From the NCBI GenBank assembly GCA_002633005.1, contig NMRA01000004.1:1349052-1413051 (forward strand): a stretch of DNA of 64,000 nt, given 5' to 3'. Of the stretch, positions 1 to 11,075 are shown piece by piece. A model generated the notes under the pieces. It was not told the DNA's origin, did not search any database, and was given only the letters and a program-made list of their open reading frames with translations. The position numbers and the translations under genes were made by a program. The stretch's first letter is position 1; the number at the start of each line of letters is the position of its first letter. Source of the DNA: Phoronis australis. Lineage: Eukaryota; Phoronida; Phoronidae.

Positions 1-522
1 TGACTTCCAATGCCTTGGTATACGCTTGCATATAATGGATAATCGGGGTTATCAAGGATTTGAAAAATTTAGCTGGACAGTTGGCATGAAATGGTAGACT
101 GAAATGCTGTGTACTGAATATAAATCTTCTACAGGGTAATTATGTTAAAAATTTCAGCTGGCATCAAATGACTTTCTTTTGGGAAATAAAGACAACCGAA
201 AAAATCCGCGTAACCGTAACAGTTTTGAATGAAAGACCTGAACCAACTAATGTGGCTATCAATCCTTGTTTTGTTCAAGAAGTGTCTACTTGCCGCTGTA
301 AAATTGGTCTCGGTTTGTTTCTAATATTCAGATAAGAAGTGATTTTTGGGTTTGCAAAGAACTGACAATTGATCTGAAATGGTAGACTGTAGATGTTTAA
401 ATGTTGTACCACGAATTGAATATTCTGCTGAATAATACTCTTAAAAATCTAGTGTTCATGTTTTTGGTTAAAGGTACTGAATGTTGTCTAAATGTGCACC
501 CAGTCATACATCTCGTTTGCAG

Positions 523-745
523 GACTCTGTCTCCTCAAGTTCTGACCGGGCACAGGTCAACGACCTCCAGTCTCTTCTGTGCGCCACTTTGCAGAGCGTG
601 TTGCGCAAGATGTCCCCGGAGGATGCGCTACAGATCTCTGGCAACATCATGGTCGCATTGATGCACATGTTTGAGAGCAGCGCCAGAGGTGGCGCCGGTG
701 GTGTTCAAGAGGATGCACTTCTCGCCGTGTCTACCCTAGTCGAAG
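523..745 (+). CDS. KPNB1: KPNB1 coding exon (first in window)
   Basis: Acceptor ...TTTGCAG at 522, donor GTATTC at 746, ends in phase 1. It encodes 74 residues from [11 protein letters not shown] to STLVE, matching the vertebrate HEAT-repeat stretch around [10 protein letters not shown] and GGVQEDAL. The preceding exon lies outside the window. Confidence 0.92.
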
Positions 746-3700
746 GTATTCACCGGGATTGATTTGTTTACTAGAAATGGAATGAAGCACTACAAGGAGA
801 CAGGCAAAAAGAATGCTATAAGAGTTGTATTCCTAGATCTAAGCATAACCCACTGATAATGGACGAATAGTGGTGGTAAAATTTTTAATAAAAAGCAACT
901 TTATTAGCAATGCATTTTTCATGGGGAAAATGCCTATGCTGAGACCAAAAATACTAAGGGCTGTTCCAGTAAAATCCGTGTGGGAGGGGGGGGGGACGGC
1001 AGTAGAAATAAAAATTCATGGGTGGTTGTCTTAAGAAAAAAACGCAAATTATGTGTGGTCGTTCCTGTAAGAAGTGATGCATTAAAAATGGGTGGTCTTT
1101 TTTGACCAGTCAATGTTGATAGATTGGTTACTCCAGCCCTCAAAACTAAAAACAAAATGCAATTGGCAAATATCCTATTCCCAAAACAAAAAAGCCCATA
1201 TTGCCAGTGAACAGAGTGCAATATGTTCACTAAGCCATTAATCAAGTCATGGGCAACTTGATCTGAGCCAATTGTTTGTCTGCAGTCCTATTGAATTGAA
1301 AAGTTATGCAACACTAAACTGGTGTTAACACATATAAGAAAATTGATGATTTTTAAAAAAAAAGTATGAGGAGTAAGATAAACAAGTTCCAATATTCACT
1401 TGACTTAGAAGTATAAAAGAGTTTGTGGAGACAGTTTGAGATTCATAGATCCTTATAATTGAAAAAATGTTCATTGAAATTATAGACACATGGTGAACAG
1501 AGACACCTGGTGGCTGCCAAAAGTATTGCTCACAGGCTACTTTAGTTTTTGACAATATTGGACAAGACAACTAGTTCTTGTCTGTCAATCATCTAAGTTC
1601 TTAACAGGTCATCCTGGTGGCAGTTTGTTTGCAAGTGTTGGATTTTATATTTTAACCTATCAAAAATAATTAAAAAATTATGGGTCATGGGTTGGAGAAA
1701 TAAATGAAAAATATGGGCGGTGGGTACGAAATAAAAGTGCCTTCCCCCCTCCCATACAGCCCTAATTGATTCTGTTCTGCGACCAACTCATTTTGAAACC
1801 TGTGCCTCAAGAGTTAACCCCAGGTGTCGCTGGGTATAAATTGGAAAAAAGAGGGGTCTGACCCACTTCAACTGGCATCAGATGATCCTGAGTGTAAAAA
1901 CATAAACTAGGATCCCAACCTATTTCAGCAGGCATTAGGTGACTTTCTTGTGGGAAATGTAGGGATCTGAAAATTCACTACATCAATTTTGAAAAGACCA
2001 CGGTCCCATTCCAAGAAATTAACTAATAAGTTCATCTTTTACTTTAGTTTATGATTTGTCTCAGCTTCCAAATTTTGAAACTTCCACATCTGGTAAGTTA
2101 GTCAAAATTAAGACAAAACTTAAGTCAAAAATTTAATTCATGGTTAAGATCTTCTTGAAAGGAGACTTGAGACAAATTTAAGTTTCATCTTAAAATTGGC
2201 TAAAAATTAAGATTTGTTTTAGCTAACTCAGTTTTCTTGGAATGGGTCCTAGAACCAATCATATTGGCTATAAACCTCTTTCCTGTCCAAGTAGTGACTG
2301 CTTATTGCTGTAAAATTGGTCTCAGCTCCTTCCTTGTTCAGGTGAGAAGTGATTTCTGGGTTTGCAAACAACTGACCTTTTGCTACTCATCGAGACTGTA
2401 CTCGGCACATAAAACGACAAGCTGTGATAAGCCAACTTGTAGAACATGATTTCAAACAATAACTGTCAATTGTTTCGAAGCCCGGAAATGGTATCCAATT
2501 TGACGAAGGAGCAATTTGAGACCAATGTTATAATCGTAATGGCTCTGAATCAAAAGTTGCTTTTTGTGATGAAAGGCGAGTATATTTCGTCTTGAAGCTA
2601 TTTTTGGTAGCTTGTATAGTTCACGCCAATTCCAATGTTTTTTAGTGTATCATTTGTCACTGAGCTCAGTGTTATTTTTGCTTGCATGTGCGTGCATGTG
2701 CGCACGCACATGTGTGTATGCGTGAAGATGTGTTTAGCTACGTGTTTTGTTGCAGATGCCTGCCATAGCATGCCTATCTCATTTCAGTTCTGGGCGACAA
2801 ATTCTCTAAGTATATGGACCCCTTTAAGCCTTACCTGGCCATGGGTTTGAAAAACACAGCAGAGCACACAGTAAGTACTATTAAACAGTTACACTGGCAT
2901 TCAACAAGAGTTGTTGTTACTTTTTGTAGACATGTAGATCCTTTAATTAGTGAAATTAAAGTTTCCAACCTATGTTCAAATGGATGAATGTAGTTTTGTT
3001 ATGTAATGTTCTTCACAGATATTTTGTTCATTGGGCAATGATCTGTCGTCTTGAGAATGTCCGGGAATGACTCCAGGGAACTGTTCAACGGTGGTTTACA
3101 ACTTTTAAATGAGACAATTGCTTAGGTACTACTTAAGAATAAGAAAATAGAATGTCACTTTTCCGCCATATTACATTATGCATCCTTAGTTGGTTTTATC
3201 TGACAGTATTGGACACATCTTGCTGTTTACATTGTGTGGTGAATCTTGGCAGAAATGGTTGAAAAGTGAAGTGAAAATTTGGATGTGTCAACAAAAGTTG
3301 TGGGAATCAATGATCAGGGCTAGCTCTGTAGACGCATGAGCCTCGTGCTACTGCAAGATCATGCAAGTCCCCAAGAGACATCGCCATGCATTACAAGTAA
3401 AACATGTATGTCATCATGCTTTCTTAACTTGCAAGTCAGCGTCTGTGGATCACAGCCGGAGTTTGACAAATAGCGGGTGGGAAGGAAATGGAAATCGGAT
3501 TACTATGATGCGCCTTGAATCTGGAACAACATCCAGGGAACCTGAATCTTGCCGAATGTCTTGCAGTGCTACTTAATAGGTGTTGTGTGTCTGTAACTTG
3601 TTACCATTTTGCCTTCACTCAGGTTTGCCTGGCCGCTGTGGGCATTGTGGGTGACTTGTGCCGTGCTCTGGGCAGCAATGTTCATGTCTACTGTGAAGAA

Positions 3701-6700
3701 ATCATGGGCTTGTTGATAGAGAACCTGAGTGTAAGTCATCTGTTTGTTACACCTTGTAGAGGGCAAGCCAACATTGTTGCTGTTAGTTTTTTGTGTCCTC
3801 TTTACGCGTGTTGCTGTCGGGTACACGATCGTGTTCCTCTGTATCGATTCTACTCGTGGAACTACTGAACTCGGTGAGTTGTTATCTCTGCCGGTTTAGC
3901 AACAGGAAACGAAATTGTGTATTTCGATTCGAATTGTGCATTTCTGTCTTTGTACTCTAGACCTGTCGCTTGTCTCATTTGTGGCACATTAGCACGTGGT
4001 ATCATGTTGCTCCGTGTCTGTTTACAGGACAACAGCGTTCACCGTGCCATCAAGCCACAGATTCTGTCCACATTTGGCGACCTGGCACTGGCTATTGGTC
4101 CACTCTTCCAGAACTACCTGGCAATTATAATGGCCATTCTTCAACAGGCATCACAACTGCAGGTGGACAAGGTTAGTACTTGACAGTTAATGGCTATCTA
4201 TCAATCTTTGCTTGTTGCCTGTGATTCAAGATGAGGCACTGACATGCCTTCCTAGAGAAATCATTCTGCACAGATTGGTGCTAAATTTCAGGTCAAAGTT
4301 TCTCGTGCCTCATCCTAGGTGCATCACATGCTCAATATCAGTGAGGATATGGAAAAGTGTGCTCAGCTTATCTGGACAGGGTAATGAGTTTGCACGAAGA
4401 CAAATATATTGTGGGGCCCACATTTTCATTGCATGTAGTCGTGCACAAAGCATCCAAAGTCAAAAACGCCTTAAGTGTGAGGTACAGTTTTGCATTATTT
4501 TTCTCCATGAATACTGAAATGTGTCGAAAATGGTTTCAGAACTCGTTTCAATTGTAATAGCTATGTTAAGGAATTAGTTTTATGACTGCTGAGTCAGCAG
4601 GATACACAAAGTGACTTTGGAAATAGTCGCGCTTTATTGAAATTCACTTACTTGCCGGATGGCAGTCAGGTCTGTGAGATGTTCTAATGTCTTATCAAAA
4701 AAGGCAAAACCTTTTGAAATATCTGGATGAGCAAGGACATTGTGTTCCATACATTTCTCACTGCGAAGAAATATCCACAACAAAGCTAGTGGCTGCTGCT
4801 GATTAATCAGAGGAATTTCGACCCCACCTGGTGTCAAAAAGCTAAAACATATTAGTGAACTTAAACTAATCAAACAGTGGGAGAGGCTGGCAGTGGGATT
4901 GGTTCATCTGCTTTTAAGTTAAAGAACCACAATGTAGATTGAATTTGTGTCCACCAAACTGGGGATCAGTGGCAAGTCACTTTCTTACTCTCATTGTTCT
5001 AGAGAGCACCAATATGAAAAGTGCTCTATTACAAGCTAGTTGAGTATGTTCATATTACCTTTGAGCTCCAATCTCGGCCTTTCTCGTTGTAAGGGCGGTA
5101 GATTTAAGTTTTTGTCTACCGGGCTTGGTGGCGATACGTTTGAACTTAGATGTAAAGAAGAAAACCACAATAGTCTCCGAAGAAAAAGCCGTTCATCCTC
5201 AGTAAAAACTGGACTCATCCGTATTTCAGAACGACTACGACATGGTGGACTATCTGAATGAATTGTGGGAGGGGTGCCTGGAGGCTTACACTGGCATTGT
5301 GCAAGGACTTAAAGGAGACGGGGATGTACCGGCTGGTATGTGTATTGTACTTGGCCAAGTATTGGTATAAGTTTCTGTTAAATGCCATTAAGGTGACACA
5401 TTTTGACTTTCTCTGTTACTTTACTTAAATCTGGGTTTCACCTTGTTCACCTGGCTGAAAAACAAAATCTAATTGTTCTTTTACTCTCATAAAATCAGTC
5501 TCCTTACCGATAGGATTTTATCTCACACCAAAGCCATCACTGACTCGAGAAAACACTCCAGAATAGGCCAACTGCAAAATTGCGAATTAAAAAAATTGTG
5601 CATGTATACGTTTCAAGTGAAATTGCAAGGATGTGGTTTTTCCCACTGAATTCGTTGCCAAATGTAACAAGTACAATGTGAACCAACTACTGCAGCCCAA
5701 TCATAATGTATGAATGAACTGAGAGGCTTGCTATCGTTGTTATACTCCTTCGTGTAACAGTCGGTCGCTTCCCCATTATCCATTTTGTCTATGCTGTTTT
5801 ATATGGCAAAAGTTGAAATATGTCGGAGAGTCTGTCGCTGTTGTATGCTTTCTAGGGACTGATGTCTTATGGGCATCGTGCTTGTGTGACGTCGCCGTGG
5901 TAACTGTGGTAGGCGTGTCCCTACTGCGGTTTTCGAAACTATCCATTCGCCTGTTCCTTTGATGATTATTTTGTTGGTTTTTGGGTATTTTGTATCGTTA
6001 TTATGCGCCCACATATTTATATGTGGACGCATTATGCCGTCATCTCTGTCCGTCCGTCCGGGCGGCGTCCGTCCGGCGTCTGGCGTCCGGCGTCCGCTGC
6101 TCTATCTCCAAAACCCTTTGACATACGTTCATGAAATTTGGCACATNNNNNNNNNNNNNNNNNNNNNNNNNNNNNNNNNNNNNNNNNNNNNNNNNNNNNN
6201 NNNNNNNNNNNNNNNNNNNNNNNNNNNNNNNNNNNNNNNNNNNNNNNNNNNNNNNNNNNNNNNNNNNNNNNNNNNNNNNNNNNNNNNNNNNNNNNNNNNN
6301 NNNNNNNNNNNNNNNNNNNNNNNNNNNNNNNNNNNNNNNNNNNNNNNNNNNNNNNNNNNNNNNNNNNNNNNNNNNNNNNNNNNNNNNNNNNNNNNNNNNN
6401 NNNNNNNNNNNNNNNNNNNNNNNNNNNNNNNNNNNNNNNNNNNNNNNNNNNNNNNNNNNNNNNNNNNNNNNNNNNNNNNNNNNNNNNNNNNNNNNNNNNN
6501 NNNNNNNNNNNNNNNNNNNNNNNNNNNNNNNNNNNNNNNNNNNNNNNNNNNNNNNNNNNNNNNNNNNNNNNNNNNNNNNNNNNNNNNNNNNNNNNNNNNN
6601 NNNNNNNNNNNNNNNNNNNNNNNNNNNNNNNNNNNNNNNNNNNNNNNNNNNNNNNNNNNNNNNNNNNNNNNNNNNNNNNNNNNNNNNNNNNNNNNNNNNN

Positions 6701-8144
6701 NNNNNNNNNNNNNNNNNNNNNNNNNNNNNNNNNNNNNNNNNNNNNNNNNNNNNNNNNNNNNNNNNNNNNNNNNNNNNNNNNNNNNNNNNNNNNNNNNNNN
6801 NNNNNAGTAGAAATTTGTTTCTGGCATTCTAATGCTGTGCTAATCTCGTATGTTGGTAAATTTGTTTTTAATTCTATGTTTCTGTGGTGCTTTAAGCAAC
6901 TGGTGTATAGGATGCGCTTGTATTATGAAGATTACTCACATTTTGCCCCTAGCCTATTGAGGAGACAATGACCAAGCCTTTCCATTTTGCAAAGTATGCC
7001 CTCTACTGGCCACTTTATGGTACCAATAAACAACCCTAGAAGGATACCGTATGCGGTGCAATTGTGGGCGCATTTCAACGCTCCGCGTTGCTCTTGTTTT
7101 TTGTATGTAGTCTTAGTTTGTATGTAGTCTTAGTTTTTGCGATAACTTTTTCATCAGCGCTTTAGAACTGAAGTTGAGAAGTTTGTATTTCTTGTGTTTT
7201 ATAGAGTTAGCATTAATAATAATAGTAAAAATTAAATAATGTTAATAGTAATAACTCAGTAATGCTGCGTTACCATGACAAAGCACAAGTGCTCACTTGT
7301 TGACCTTTTCCATTTCTCTCGCCAGCTGACGTCCAGCAAATCTGGCCATATGTTGCTTACATGGTGTCGTTTGTTGAACACGTGGGCAGGGATGATGATC
7401 ACACTGACGCTAACGTTGCTGCCTGCTGCGGACTTATAGGGTGAGTTCAATAGGTCATGTCACATTGTGCTCTCAGGTGATAGGCCAGAAAATTCTTAAC
7501 TGGCTGTGGCCTGAGGCTCTTTTCAAAAACATGCGTATTGCAGTTTTCTGTCTTGTCTATGGACCTGTGTTAAGGAGAACGGAATTTGCTTGATATGCCA
7601 CTACATATTTTTCAAAGTTGCACTTTTTGTAAATGAGGCAGATGGAAGGATTTATTTCATAAAGACCAATTGATCAGACCAGAAGCAAGTTATCTTTTGG
7701 TCAAAACATCTGTGCTTTACCGAACACGAGGTTGAATGTCGTTAAGGTTGTTTTTTCTCGTGTTTTGTTCTTAGTTAAGCTTTTGTTTGGTGACAATTGG
7801 TTAATATTTTGAGTTTTGGATAACTGTTAAGCTTGTAGCCCCACCAACTTGCGGTGTACTGGAGAAGTGGATGAGAAATGTCATCAAATGTTCATTTTGT
7901 AAAATCATGTGGTTCATGCGAATTAAAATAATGTAAAAGTTGTGTTTGTATGTGTATGCGTATCCATAGTGACCTCCTCGCTGCCTTCGGAGACAAAATG
8001 TTGCAGCTTGTTGACCAGGACTCCATTTCTAACCTGTTGACCAAGGGTCGAAGGTCAAAGGTGAACAAGACAAAGACCTTGGCCACCTGGGCCACAAAAG
8101 AAATTCGAAAGTTGAAAGTTGCTTCCTCGACAACCTCTTGGTAA
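523..8144 (+). CDS. KPNB1: Importin subunit beta-1, C-terminal part (7 exons, 5' end outside window)
   Basis: Importin beta-1 carries cargo, usually through importin alpha, across the nuclear pore and is released by RanGTP. Coding exons are 523-745, 2788-2870, 3623-3730, 4028-4171, 5230-5335, 7326-7440 and 7970-8144; together they give 954 nt, or 317 residues plus TAA. The frame stays open across all phases (1,0,0,0,1,2). The protein tracks the last third of vertebrate KPNB1 (about 876 aa): the [10 protein letters not shown] segment, [63 protein letters not shown], and the basic end [19 protein letters not shown]. These are the C-terminal HEAT repeats, which in the family contact importin alpha. 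The last residues (about 8) differ from vertebrate. Exon 7 could splice on at GTAAGC just before the stop, but the normal protein end falls here, so I take TAA at 8142-8144. The gene is convergent with PRIM1. Confidence 0.95.
958..1762 (-). mobile_element. TIR element family A, copy 1 (KPNB1 intron)
   Basis: The left end reads GGGCTGTTCCAGTAAAATC followed by a G run; the interior matches copies 2 and 3 in reverse orientation. It is flanked by TAA at 955-957 and 1763-1765. The right end has lost about 15 bp between two CAG triplets, so its inverted repeat is truncated. A 3-bp TAA duplication with GGGC-type ends suggests PIF/Harbinger relatives. No transposase frame. Confidence 0.75.
2002..2249. 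mobile_element. TIR element family D, copy 1 (KPNB1 intron)
   Basis: Inverted ends: GGTCCCATTCCAAGAAA on the left and TTTTCTTGGAATGGGTCC on the right. The interior, full of TTAAGT-type words, matches 10237-10436. About 248 bp, no coding capacity: MITE-like. Confidence 0.6.
2788..2870 (+). CDS. KPNB1: KPNB1 coding exon
   Basis: Acceptor CATTTCAG, donor GTAAGT. With the carried G it encodes [20 protein letters not shown] and then LKNTAEHT, matching vertebrate [20 protein letters not shown]. Confidence 0.93.
3623..3730 (+). CDS. KPNB1: KPNB1 coding exon
   Basis: Acceptor CACTCAG, donor GTAAGT, phase 0 at both ends, 36 codons. It encodes [19 protein letters not shown] through LLIENLS, a HEAT repeat nearly identical to vertebrate. 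Confidence 0.95.
4028..4171 (+). CDS. KPNB1: KPNB1 coding exon
   Basis: Acceptor GTTTACAG, donor GTTAGT, phase 0 at both ends, 48 codons. It encodes [20 protein letters not shown] through [10 protein letters not shown]. Confidence 0.94.
5230..5335 (+). CDS. KPNB1: KPNB1 coding exon
   Basis: Acceptor TATTTCAG, donor GTATGT, phase 0 to 1. It encodes [20 protein letters not shown] and then [15 protein letters not shown]. Confidence 0.94.
6003..7098 (+). mobile_element. Family E element, copy 1, interrupted by an N gap
   Basis: It begins with an imperfect palindrome (ATGCGCCCACATAT / ATATGTGGACGCAT) followed by GTCCG/GGCGTCC-rich sequence, and ends in GCGTTGCTCTTGTT. Both ends match 17699-18974 in reverse orientation. 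The middle is unsequenced. It lies in the KPNB1 intron before the exon at 7326. Confidence 0.7.
6147..6805. other. Assembly gap (659 N)
   Basis: A run of N inside a family E element. The repeated modules seen in the other copy would explain an assembly break here. Confidence 0.99.
7326..7440 (+). CDS. KPNB1: KPNB1 coding exon
   Basis: Acceptor TCGCCAG, donor GTGAGT, phase 1 to 2. It encodes [20 protein letters not shown] then [18 protein letters not shown], aligned to the vertebrate FIDHIAGDEDHTDG segment. Confidence 0.93.
7970..8144 (+). CDS. KPNB1: KPNB1 last coding exon
   Basis: Acceptor ATCCATAG, stop TAA at 8142-8144. It encodes [20 protein letters not shown], then [20 protein letters not shown] and ATKEIRKLK plus a short divergent tail. 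Confidence 0.92.
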
Positions 8145-8392
8145 GCCCGTGAGTGTGTAATTGTTGGGCAGAGTAATTTATAGATTATCTGGGTAGAATT
8201 TCGTTTATGGAAGAATCTCACTAATGAAAATAGTGTGATCCCGTATTTTCTTTGCATGTAGTACACAGTGATATTTCATTAAGGCCTCTACGAAAGCACT
8301 AAGTGATTGGTGCCATCTGATTGATTTGTTGAATACTGATATCAATGCACATGTCAGAAAAATTACATTCAGTGATGAATGTGTTCTTGTTG

Positions 8393-8398
8393 AATAAA
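8393..8398 (+). other. Candidate KPNB1 polyadenylation signal
   Basis: AATAAA about 250 bp past the KPNB1 stop. It is the first good hexamer on this strand; a longer 3'UTR is possible. Confidence 0.4.
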
Positions 8399-10236
8399 GG
8401 AGGTAAATGGTTTGACTGCTGTCTCAAATATTGTTTAAGATTTTTATCATTCGGGAAAGTTTAGTGACACGTATTGTATCAAAATATTCGTGTTCAGCTG
8501 CCATTTTCTCTTGTTTCAGAACTTCACCCCACGTTGCTCCAATGACCTCCTGAATGGGTCGCGTACAGACGCCATGTCCGAGCTGTGTTTGAGAGAGAGA
8601 AAGAAAGAGAGAAGCGTGCTTGTATGACTGCATCATTTCATCGACAGTGCCCCTGCAGTGGGTGGCAAGCTGGGTCCCCGACGCGTCCGTCTTCGCAGCG
8701 AGTTGGCGGGCGTGACTCATATCGTTGCTAGACCACTAGGACTATGCTGCTGTTGCTGTAACAGCCCTCTCCTATTGTTACGGTGACATAATCGAAATTT
8801 CCAGCATGGTGCTATGTATTGTTGTTTGGCCTACTCTTTGCATGCCAGAGTCTGTTTGTTTAAAGACCTGTCAGTATGCGAACAGTAGTGCCACGTTGTG
8901 TTTGCGTATGCAAGACTATCTGTGATAGGCCCTTCACTGTTGACTGCCGGCAGTAATATCCCAGGCCAGTTGTTTCAGTTGTACATAAGTTTATTCCTGT
9001 CTGGTTTGCGGTTGGCTTCCGTAATTCAAATCAATTAAATATTTGCAGACTTCGCTAAACTTCCTAATTATTCAAGTGGCGCAGGCAGTAATTTCTCGTT
9101 TTTTCCAGCGGGTTTGCAGCTTCTTGTCTGCTTCGTTGGTGTCCACTTTTCCTTCTATAATGCCAGCATTGTTGCTAAGCGACTAATTAATGCTGACCGT
9201 TTGAAAGTGTGTCCATGGAGAAACTTGATGGTGCATGACATTACTACAACACTGTGCCTCGGCTGCATTTGGTTATGGCATGGTGTGTTCCAATACTGTC
9301 GGCAGATCTTACTACGAAGGCCTCTTTTGTGTGCGTGAGTTGACTGCATGAACGTGAACGCTGTGCCGTCAAGATTGCGTGTGTCTAATTATTTTGTACT
9401 GGGCTAAAAAGTAGGCATTTCGCTTGCCCAGAAATCTCGATAACAAAATCTGTACAGGAAGCAATAGACAACAATCATTTTTTTATTTTTTCTATATGTT
9501 GACTGTGCAGTGTGGTCTAAAACTAAATGGGTTTTTTAATTTACACGCTAAAAACATGTTTTTTACTAGTTATGCTATCAACCGCAAAAGCATTTATTCA
9601 GCTCGGGTGTGACTGCGAATATGGCGTGAATGTGATGTATGACTGAGTGTCATGTGATAACGGCGTCGACTTGATTCTTTTGAAAAAAAACAGACTTTGT
9701 GTTTATAATACATCTAGTTCGAGAGACTGAATTTTAGACCAAAAAGTTTATCCTCTGCCATTGTAATCTAGGTGTAGTTCAGGTCTACAGACTTCCGTAC
9801 GTTTACACAGATTTCCAGATCAGTTCTGAAGCCCTTAGTTTGCCAGTTCCTTCACAGTAGTGTGGCATCTACCACAATTGTACAGACTTAAATTTGACTA
9901 CCGATTTCGTGCCAACGGATGCATCGTGTTCCAAATCCGGATTTAACCGTAGTTGGCTAATTGTTCAAAAGTGATGAAGGAACTGATAGCAAACGCTCTC
10001 CATGTATTGTTACGTTGTTAGTAATGTATGTTCAGTTACAGGTCATTACAGATTTTGTTGAAAAAATTGATAACAATAAACATTTTTGTAAACTTTACAC
10101 GGTTTTGTTTGCTCCCAGTAAAGCATTTTCCGTTGGTATAATTATAATTGGTGCATGGAGTTTTAGTGTCAATATGAAAGTCTGCATGCCACTCTTTGTT
10201 GTTATGAGAACACAAGTCTTGCTTATTTCTAATTCT

Positions 10237-10436
10237 GGGACCCATTCCAAGAAACTGACTCAAGTTCATTTTTGACTTAAGTCTGAAAATTAGTTTCAAG
10301 CTCCACACTTTGAAACTTGCACATCCAGTAAGTTAAAACCGCTTTCTGAAACGGACTTAATGGGACAAATTTAAGTTCTATCTTAAAATTGAAGCTATTT
10401 CTTGGCTAAGTAATTTTTCTTGGAAAGGGACCCCGG
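10237..10436. mobile_element. TIR element family D, copy 2
   Basis: Left end GGGACCCATTCCAAGAAAC, right end TTTTCTTGGAAAGGGACC. The interior matches copy 1 (TTTGAAACTTGCACATC, TTAAGTTCTATCTTAAAAT). It lies between the KPNB1 and PRIM1 3' ends. Confidence 0.6.
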
Positions 10437-10794
10437 GTACAAGTTTACAGAGCCTTGATAATTTCTTTCATTCATGGACACAAAGATGTTGAACATTTTT
10501 GTGTGAATCCTAACTATAACACTGCAGTGGTAGTTTGACGGTATGATGGTGGCAAAAAGTTAATAAAAACGCTAGTAAACATCCCTTTGCACTGAATCCA
10601 TACTATGCACAATACTGTCCACCAACTACACTATCGCCATCTAGTGACATGTATTTTGTCGTGCTAAATCGAAAAATGGCTACAGTTACTTTTGTGACTT
10701 GAAGGATCTGTTCAAAGCCTTGGTGCAATGTGAATACATTGGGAGTCTGATACAGTTTCAGCGGAGGGAGAAGTTAAGCATTTGATTGACTGAT

Positions 10795-10800
10795 TTTATT
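10795..10800 (-). other. Candidate PRIM1 polyadenylation signal
   Basis: TTTATT on the plus strand reads AATAAA on the PRIM1 strand, about 260 bp past the PRIM1 stop. Confidence 0.45.
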
Positions 10801-11055
10801 GTTAGGGATTTGAAAAGTAGACTGACAGCTTACCCAATGTGGTGAATTACAATGCACGAGAAATAAAATATTAAAGTTGTTTAATGTTTGTAATATTTAC
10901 AATTGACAACTGTCATAAAGCGTTCTACGTTTAATAACGATAAAATTCAAAGTGGGCAAAATTGCAGTGGATCAGTTTATCACTGTGCTGTATTTGATAT
11001 TCAATAGAATGTAAACTTCCACCAGCCTTTATCGTCATTCTGTAGTCCGACTTCA

Positions 11056-11075
11056 CTAAAATTCCATTGTCTGAT
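11056..11075 (-). CDS. PRIM1: PRIM1 coding exon 13 (20 coding nt)
   Basis: Acceptor TTTACAG. With the carried G it reads DQTMEF then TAG, like the human end ...SDLQKDF. The total reaches exactly 420 aa, which supports this very short last coding segment. Confidence 0.82.

Larger units (their letters stand above)
8399..11055. other. Convergent intergenic region between KPNB1 and PRIM1
   Basis: No coding exon recognised. It should hold the 3'UTR ends of both genes, and it contains one family D element (10237-10436). The minus-strand frame at 8424-8720 resembles nothing known and is not called. Confidence 0.6.

Noticed and set aside
1325-1570. About 80-codon frame shared by all three family A elements (also 12835-13071 and 21763-21981)
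   Set aside because: Copies differ by indels that shift the frame, and no known domain is seen; similarity reflects the repeat, not coding selection.
5959-6971. Long open frames of 230-280 codons on both strands
   Set aside because: They run through the 659 N positions, which cannot contain stops; only a few real codons at each edge.
8424-8720. 98-codon minus-strand frame
   Set aside because: Low-complexity centre from a GA-rich tract, no homology I recognise, no splice context.
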